From DASVDK01 sp036381125 [NCBI: Thermodesulfobacteriota bacterium] (GTDB lineage: Bacteria; DASVDK01), in NCBI GenBank assembly GCA_036381125.1, contig DASVDK010000253.1:1-17303 (forward strand): a DNA stretch of 17,303 nucleotides, given 5' to 3'. This document shows, one piece after another, positions 14,025 to 17,303 of the stretch (position 1 is the first letter of the stretch; the number at the start of each line of letters is the position of its first letter). The position numbers and the translations under genes are program-made. Under the pieces are notes generated by a model. The model did no database searches. It was not told the DNA's origin and saw nothing but the letters and a program-made list of their open reading frames with translations.

Positions 14025-14810
14025 ATGACCGTGCTGCTCCGAGAGGCCGTGGACGACGGGCGGATCGTCGTGCTCACGCTTAATCGCCCGAGAGTCCGCA
14101 ACGCCTTCGACACGCAGCTCGGGATCGAGCTCGGCGAAGCGATCGCGGCCATCCAGAACGAGGAGCGGGTCCGCGCCGTCGTCCTGACCGGCGCCGGGTC
14201 TCAGGCTTTCTGCGCCGGCGGCGACCTCAAGGAGCGGCACGGCATGACCGAGAAGGCGTGGACGCTCCAGCACCGCATATTCGAGGAGACACACCGCCGG
14301 ATCCGCAACTCGCGCCGTCCCGTCATCGCCGCCGTGAACGGCTACGCGATTGGCGGAGGGTGCGAGCTCGCGCTGTCGACCGACTTCGTGATCGCTTCGG
14401 AAAACGCGATGTTTGGGCTGCCCGAAGTGAAGCGGGGGATCATTCCCGGGGTTGGCGGTACCCAGCTCCTCCCGAGGTTCGTTCCACGCGGTATCGCGAT
14501 GGAGCTCCTCCTGACGGGAGACCTCATCCCGGCCGACGAGGCGATGCGGATCGGCCTCGTCAACCGTGTCGTGCCCCTGGACCGGCTCCTCGACACCACG
14601 CTCGGCATCGCGCGCAAGATCGCGGCCAACTCGCCCCAAGCGGTGTACGCGGCGCGGCGAGCGGTGCGGCTCGGCCTCGACCTCCCCCTGGACCACGCCA
14701 TCGACATCGCGCTCGCGGCGTACGAGACCACTATCGGGCACGGCGACCGGACCGAAGGGGTCCGGGCCTTCATCGAGAAGCGGGCGCCGAACTTCGCCGA
14801 CATGTATTGA
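14025..14810 (+). CDS. Enoyl-CoA hydratase/isomerase family protein (crotonase)
   Basis: 261 residues, the normal crotonase length. ATG 14025 has GAGGTG about 5 nt upstream and the N-terminus MTVLLREAVDDGRIVVLTLN fits the family. The oxyanion-hole segment AFCAGGDLKE lies at 61-70. AAVNGYAIGGGCELAL carries Glu114 and FGLPEVKRGIIPGVGGTQ carries Glu134, matching both catalytic glutamates of mitochondrial crotonase (Glu144 and Glu164), so it is an authentic hydratase candidate. The C-terminus ends with AFIEKRAPNFADMY. It should hydrate a trans-2-enoyl-CoA in the cytosol. It lies 29 nt after the lyase gene. In leucine breakdown the step before HMG-CoA lyase is methylglutaconyl-CoA hydratase, also a crotonase, so that role is possible, but no methylcrotonyl-CoA carboxylase is in view. 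Confidence 0.93.
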   Translation: MTVLLREAVDDGRIVVLTLNRPRVRNAFDTQLGIELGEAIAAIQNEERVRAVVLTGAGSQAFCAGGDLKERHGMTEKAWTLQHRIFEETHRRIRNSRRPVIAAVNGYAIGGGCELALSTDFVIASENAMFGLPEVKRGIIPGVGGTQLLPRFVPRGIAMELLLTGDLIPADEAMRIGLVNRVVPLDRLLDTTLGIARKIAANSPQAVYAARRAVRLGLDLPLDHAIDIALAAYETTIGHGDRTEGVRAFIEKRAPNFADMY

Positions 14811-14831
14811 GCGGCGCTCGCGGACCATCGC

Positions 14832-14838
14832 AAGGAGG
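14832..14838 (+). promoter_or_regulatory. Ribosome binding site that selects GTG 14844
   Basis: AAGGAGG ends on the first base of a GTG at 14838 and lies 5 nt before the next in-frame GTG at 14844. The upstream GTG is inside the site and cannot be used with it, so 14844 is the start of the SucC-like gene. Confidence 0.75.
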
Positions 14839-14843
14839 TGGTC

Positions 14844-15995
14844 GTGCAGCTACGAGAGGCGGTCGCCAAGAGGTACCTGAAGGCCGGCGGCGTGTCGGTC
14901 CCCGAGGGGCATCTGTGCCGATCCGGGACCGAGGCTCGGGAGGCCGCCAGGACGATCGGGCTGCCGGTCGCGGTCAAGGCCCAGCTCAAGCAATGGGGAC
15001 GAGGCAAGGCTGGGTTGGTGCGCCGCTGCGAGACCCTGGCGTCCGTCGAGGAAGCATTCGCGTCGGTACAGCGGTCCGCCACTCGGGACGAGGGCCGGGC
15101 GACGGAGCCGGTCGCGTGTCTCGTCGAGCGATGGATCCCCGGCATGCGGGAAGTCTACCTGGCGGAGATGGTCGATCCGGAGATTGGCGGCAGTACGCTC
15201 CTCTTCTCCCGCTCGGGAGGCGTCGACATCGAGGCGGCATCGGCCCTCGCGCGGCTGCTGGTGCCGGTGAGCACTGGCGTGACGCCCTTCCACGTGCGGC
15301 GTGTCCTCGCGGACTACGGCCTGCCCGGCACGGTCGCGCCCGATCTCGGCCGGCTCCTGGCGAGCGTGAACGACCTCTTCACGCAATGGGACATGCGCCT
15401 GCTCGAGATCAACCCGCTCGGTTGGTCGGTGGACGCGGGGTTTGTCGCGCTCGATGCGAAGATCGTCGTCGACGACAACGCGCTCGCGCGACATCCCGAA
15501 CTCGGCGATCGATATCGCGAGGAGGCGATCGACGATCCGAGCGACGAGCTGCGGATCGAGCACGGCATCGAGTACGTCGCGCTCGACGGCGAGGTCGGCC
15601 TCATCAGCGGCGGGGCCGGCATGACGATGGCCGTCATGGACCTCATCGGCAAGCAGGGCGGCCGGCCGCGCTGCTTCCTCGACTGCAGCCAGAACGCGAC
15701 GAGTGCCGGCTACGGACACGCCCTCGACACGCTCTTCGGCGACCCGCGTACGCGGTCGGTACTGGTGAACATCGTCGGGGGCGGGACGCAGGTCGACCAG
15801 GTGGCAAGCATCTTCGTCGATCTCCTGGCCGCGAGGCGCCGGGCGGGCGAACTGCCGAAGCCTTTCTTCATCCGGCTCGAAGGCACGAACAGCGACCTCG
15901 CGAAGGAGATCCTCCGTGCGAACGGCCTGCCGTGGTTCGACTCGCTCGAGGAGGCGGTGGCGAGCGCCGTTCGGGCGGCGGCGGTGAGCGTATGA
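14844..15995 (+). CDS. SucC-like ATP-grasp acid-CoA ligase, beta subunit
   Basis: 383 residues, matching SucC/MtkA length (about 388). The ATP-grasp domain shows PVAVKAQLK and GRGKAGLV (41-58), and LLEINPLG (187-193) and DAKIVVDDNALARHPEL (205-220) match SucC metal/ATP-site segments. The CoA-ligase part contains SGGAGMTMAVMDLIGKQGG and VLVNIVGGGTQVDQ, then FIRLEGTNSDLAKEIL, all aligned with SucC. With the SucD-like partner it should form a cytosolic ADP- or AMP/GDP-coupled acid-CoA ligase, like succinyl-CoA or malate-CoA ligase. It differs where SucC has FLDVGGGA (here FLDCSQNA) and FGGIxRCD (here VGGGTQVDQ), so the acid may not be succinate. The stop overlaps the next start (ATGA). Confidence 0.88.
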   Translation: MQLREAVAKRYLKAGGVSVPEGHLCRSGTEAREAARTIGLPVAVKAQLKQWGRGKAGLVRRCETLASVEEAFASVQRSATRDEGRATEPVACLVERWIPGMREVYLAEMVDPEIGGSTLLFSRSGGVDIEAASALARLLVPVSTGVTPFHVRRVLADYGLPGTVAPDLGRLLASVNDLFTQWDMRLLEINPLGWSVDAGFVALDAKIVVDDNALARHPELGDRYREEAIDDPSDELRIEHGIEYVALDGEVGLISGGAGMTMAVMDLIGKQGGRPRCFLDCSQNATSAGYGHALDTLFGDPRTRSVLVNIVGGGTQVDQVASIFVDLLAARRRAGELPKPFFIRLEGTNSDLAKEILRANGLPWFDSLEEAVASAVRAAAVSV

Positions 15996-16894
15996 GCATC
16001 CTCGTCGATCGAAGCACGCGGGTCGTCATCCAGGGCATCACCGGACGGCGCGGACGGAGCATGGCGAAGGACATGCGGTCCTACGGGACGCAGGTCGTCG
16101 CCGGCGTCTCCCCGGGGCACGGCGGGGAGATCGTGGAAGGGGTGCCCGTCTTCGATTTCGTCGACGACGCGGTTCGATCCACCGGCGCCAACACCGCGCT
16201 CGTACTCGTGCCCGGGCTGCCGGGGGGCCTCGCTGCGATCACCGAGACGGCCCTGTCGGGCGTGGAGCTCGCCGTTTGGCTTGCCGACCCCGTCCCGATT
16301 CACGACATGATCCGGCTCATGGCGCTGCTGCCGCGGACGGGCATGCGGCTCGTCGGACCCAACAGCCCCGGCCTCATGTCGCCCGGTCGCGCCAAGGTCG
16401 GCTTCATGCCGACGCAGTGCTACGCGCCGGGCCCGGTCGGCGTGGTCTCGAAGAGCGGGTCCCTGTCGTACGAGGTGAGCCTGCGGCTCACGAGGCGGGG
16501 CCTCGGGCAGTCGACGGTCGTCGGGATCGGCGGGGACCCCGTGAAGGGTACAGGCCTCGCCGACGTCGTACGGATGTTCGAGGCCGATCCAGACACGCGC
16601 CTCATCCTTGTCCTCGGCGAGGTCGGCGGCACCGAGGAGTACGAGCTCGCACGGCTGGTCGCTTCCGGGGAGATCCGCAAGCCGGTCGTGGCGCTGATCG
16701 TGGGCGCCACGGCCCCTACCGGCAAGAAGCTGGGCCATGCCGGCGCGATGATGTTCCGAGGCCGCGAGGGCTTCCTCCCCAAGGTGCGCGCGCTGGAGGT
16801 GGCCGGTGTCCGGGTGGCCGACTCGCTCACGACCGTCGCCGACGTCGTCGCGGAGCATCTCGGACCGGCCCCCGCCGGCGAGGCGCGCCGATGA
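15992..16894 (+). CDS. SucD-like acid-CoA ligase, alpha subunit
   Basis: 300 residues. The N-terminal CoA-binding Rossmann domain begins RVVIQGITGRRGRSMAKDM and continues YGTQVVAGVSPGHGG, parallel to SucD. GPNSPGLMSPGRAKVGFMP (122-140) and GVVSKSGSLSYE (150-161) are family motifs. KLGHAGAMM contains His249, the phosphorylated active-site histidine of this ligase family. The substrate-side segment that in SucD reads ITEGIPVHDM is LADPVPIHDM here, so the charged Glu is lost. It forms the alpha-beta ligase with the upstream gene, with which it shares ATGA. The operon context suggests it activates the pathway's starting acid rather than serving the TCA cycle. Malate-CoA ligase and itaconate-CoA ligase are alternatives, and succinyl-CoA ligase cannot be excluded. 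Confidence 0.88.
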   Translation: MSILVDRSTRVVIQGITGRRGRSMAKDMRSYGTQVVAGVSPGHGGEIVEGVPVFDFVDDAVRSTGANTALVLVPGLPGGLAAITETALSGVELAVWLADPVPIHDMIRLMALLPRTGMRLVGPNSPGLMSPGRAKVGFMPTQCYAPGPVGVVSKSGSLSYEVSLRLTRRGLGQSTVVGIGGDPVKGTGLADVVRMFEADPDTRLILVLGEVGGTEEYELARLVASGEIRKPVVALIVGATAPTGKKLGHAGAMMFRGREGFLPKVRALEVAGVRVADSLTTVADVVAEHLGPAPAGEARR

Positions 16895-17303
16895 GCGGGA
16901 CGCGCCCACTGCCGTTCGAGGGGCTGCGCGTCGTCGACCTGACGCACGTGCTCGCCGGGCCCTTCGGGGCGATGATCCTCGCGGACCTCGGCGCGACGGT
17001 GTACAAGATCGAGAAGCCGGGCCGAGGCGACACCACGCGCGGGACCCCGCCGTTCATCAACGGGATCAGTCACTACTTCCTGGCCGTCAACCGCAACAAG
17101 TACAGCGTCGGCGTGGACATCAAGACGCCTCGAGGCCGAGAGGTCGTCGCGGAGCTCGCGCGCCGCAGCGACATCATGATCAACAACTTCAGGCCCGGCG
17201 TCCTGGCCCAATACGGTCTCGACTACGAGAGCCTGAAGGCGGCGAACCCCGGACTCATCTATTGCTCGATCAGTGGCTTCGGCGAGTCGGGTCCCTACCG
17301 CGA
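16891..17303 (+). CDS. CaiB/BaiF family III CoA transferase (N-terminal part, cut by window edge)
   Basis: 137 codons from ATG 16891, open to the window edge. The start overlaps the SucD-like stop (ATGA). The protein begins MSGTRPLPFEGLRVVDLTHV and continues LAGPFGAMILADLGATVYKIEKPGRGD, then VNRNKYSVGVDIKTPRGREV and INNFRPGVLAQYGLDYESL, ending YCSISGFGESGPY. These are standard opening motifs of family III CoA transferases (formyl-CoA, carnitine, succinyl-CoA:malate/citramalate types), which are about 400 residues and interlocked dimers. The catalytic aspartate lies beyond the edge. It probably moves CoA between acids in the same pathway as the ligase. The donor and acceptor cannot be told from this part. 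Confidence 0.92.
   Translation, partial: MSGTRPLPFEGLRVVDLTHVLAGPFGAMILADLGATVYKIEKPGRGDTTRGTPPFINGISHYFLAVNRNKYSVGVDIKTPRGREVVAELARRSDIMINNFRPGVLAQYGLDYESLKAANPGLIYCSISGFGESGPYR

Noticed and set aside
1-17303. CRISPR array, tRNA, rRNA, insertion sequence or attachment site
   Set aside because: I saw no regularly spaced repeats, no cloverleaf or conserved rRNA segments, and no transposase- or integrase-like protein on either strand; a covariance-model scan was not possible.

Overview
The window is a very GC-rich bacterial chromosome segment with compact, overlapping genes and Shine-Dalgarno starts. It contains no rRNA, tRNA, CRISPR array or insertion sequence that I could find. Gene content and composition (branched-chain amino acid type ABC importer, a fused indolepyruvate-type ferredoxin oxidoreductase of about 1200 residues, CaiB-type CoA transferase, SucCD-like ligase) fit an environmental, soil or sediment type heterotroph. 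I would guess a Rokubacteria/Methylomirabilota-like or deltaproteobacterial-grade lineage, but this taxonomic guess is weak.

Layout. (1) Positions 1-231, minus strand: the start of a VOC/glyoxalase-like protein cut by the window edge, then about 300 bp with no convincing gene. (2) Positions 531-10557, minus strand: one long operon read right to left. Its order is indolepyruvate-type 2-oxoacid:ferredoxin oxidoreductase, LivG ATPase, LivF ATPase, Tat-exported substrate-binding protein, LivH permease, LivM permease, SDR oxidoreductase, leucine-type dehydrogenase. (3) Positions 10558-11002: a divergent intergenic region with candidate promoters on both strands and several dyads. (4) Positions 11003-17303, plus strand: an IclR regulator followed by a tight operon of a MaoC/FAS1-like hydratase, an HMG-CoA-lyase-family aldolase, a crotonase, SucC-like and SucD-like subunits of an acid-CoA ligase, and a CaiB/BaiF CoA transferase that runs off the right edge.

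How the parts work together (inference). The left operon reads as an uptake and catabolism module. An amino acid is imported by the Liv transporter and deaminated by the NAD-dependent dehydrogenase to a 2-oxoacid. The ferredoxin oxidoreductase then decarboxylates the oxoacid to an acyl-CoA, yielding reduced ferredoxin. The right operon reads as an inducible pathway for a carboxylic acid. The acid is activated to its CoA thioester by the SucCD-like ligase and/or the CaiB transferase, hydrated by the MaoC-like or crotonase enzyme, and cleaved by the HMG-CoA-lyase-like enzyme. This logic resembles itaconate/citramalate or 3-methylglutaconate degradation, but this gene combination does not match one textbook operon, so the substrate is open.

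Regulatory signals visible in the DNA include a near-consensus promoter followed immediately by three alternating 7-bp half-sites at the IclR gene start. The left operon also has an isolated AT-rich extended -10 element just before the substrate-binding protein gene, and a perfect 10-bp-stem hairpin between that gene and the permease gene. The last two would favour extra production of the binding protein.
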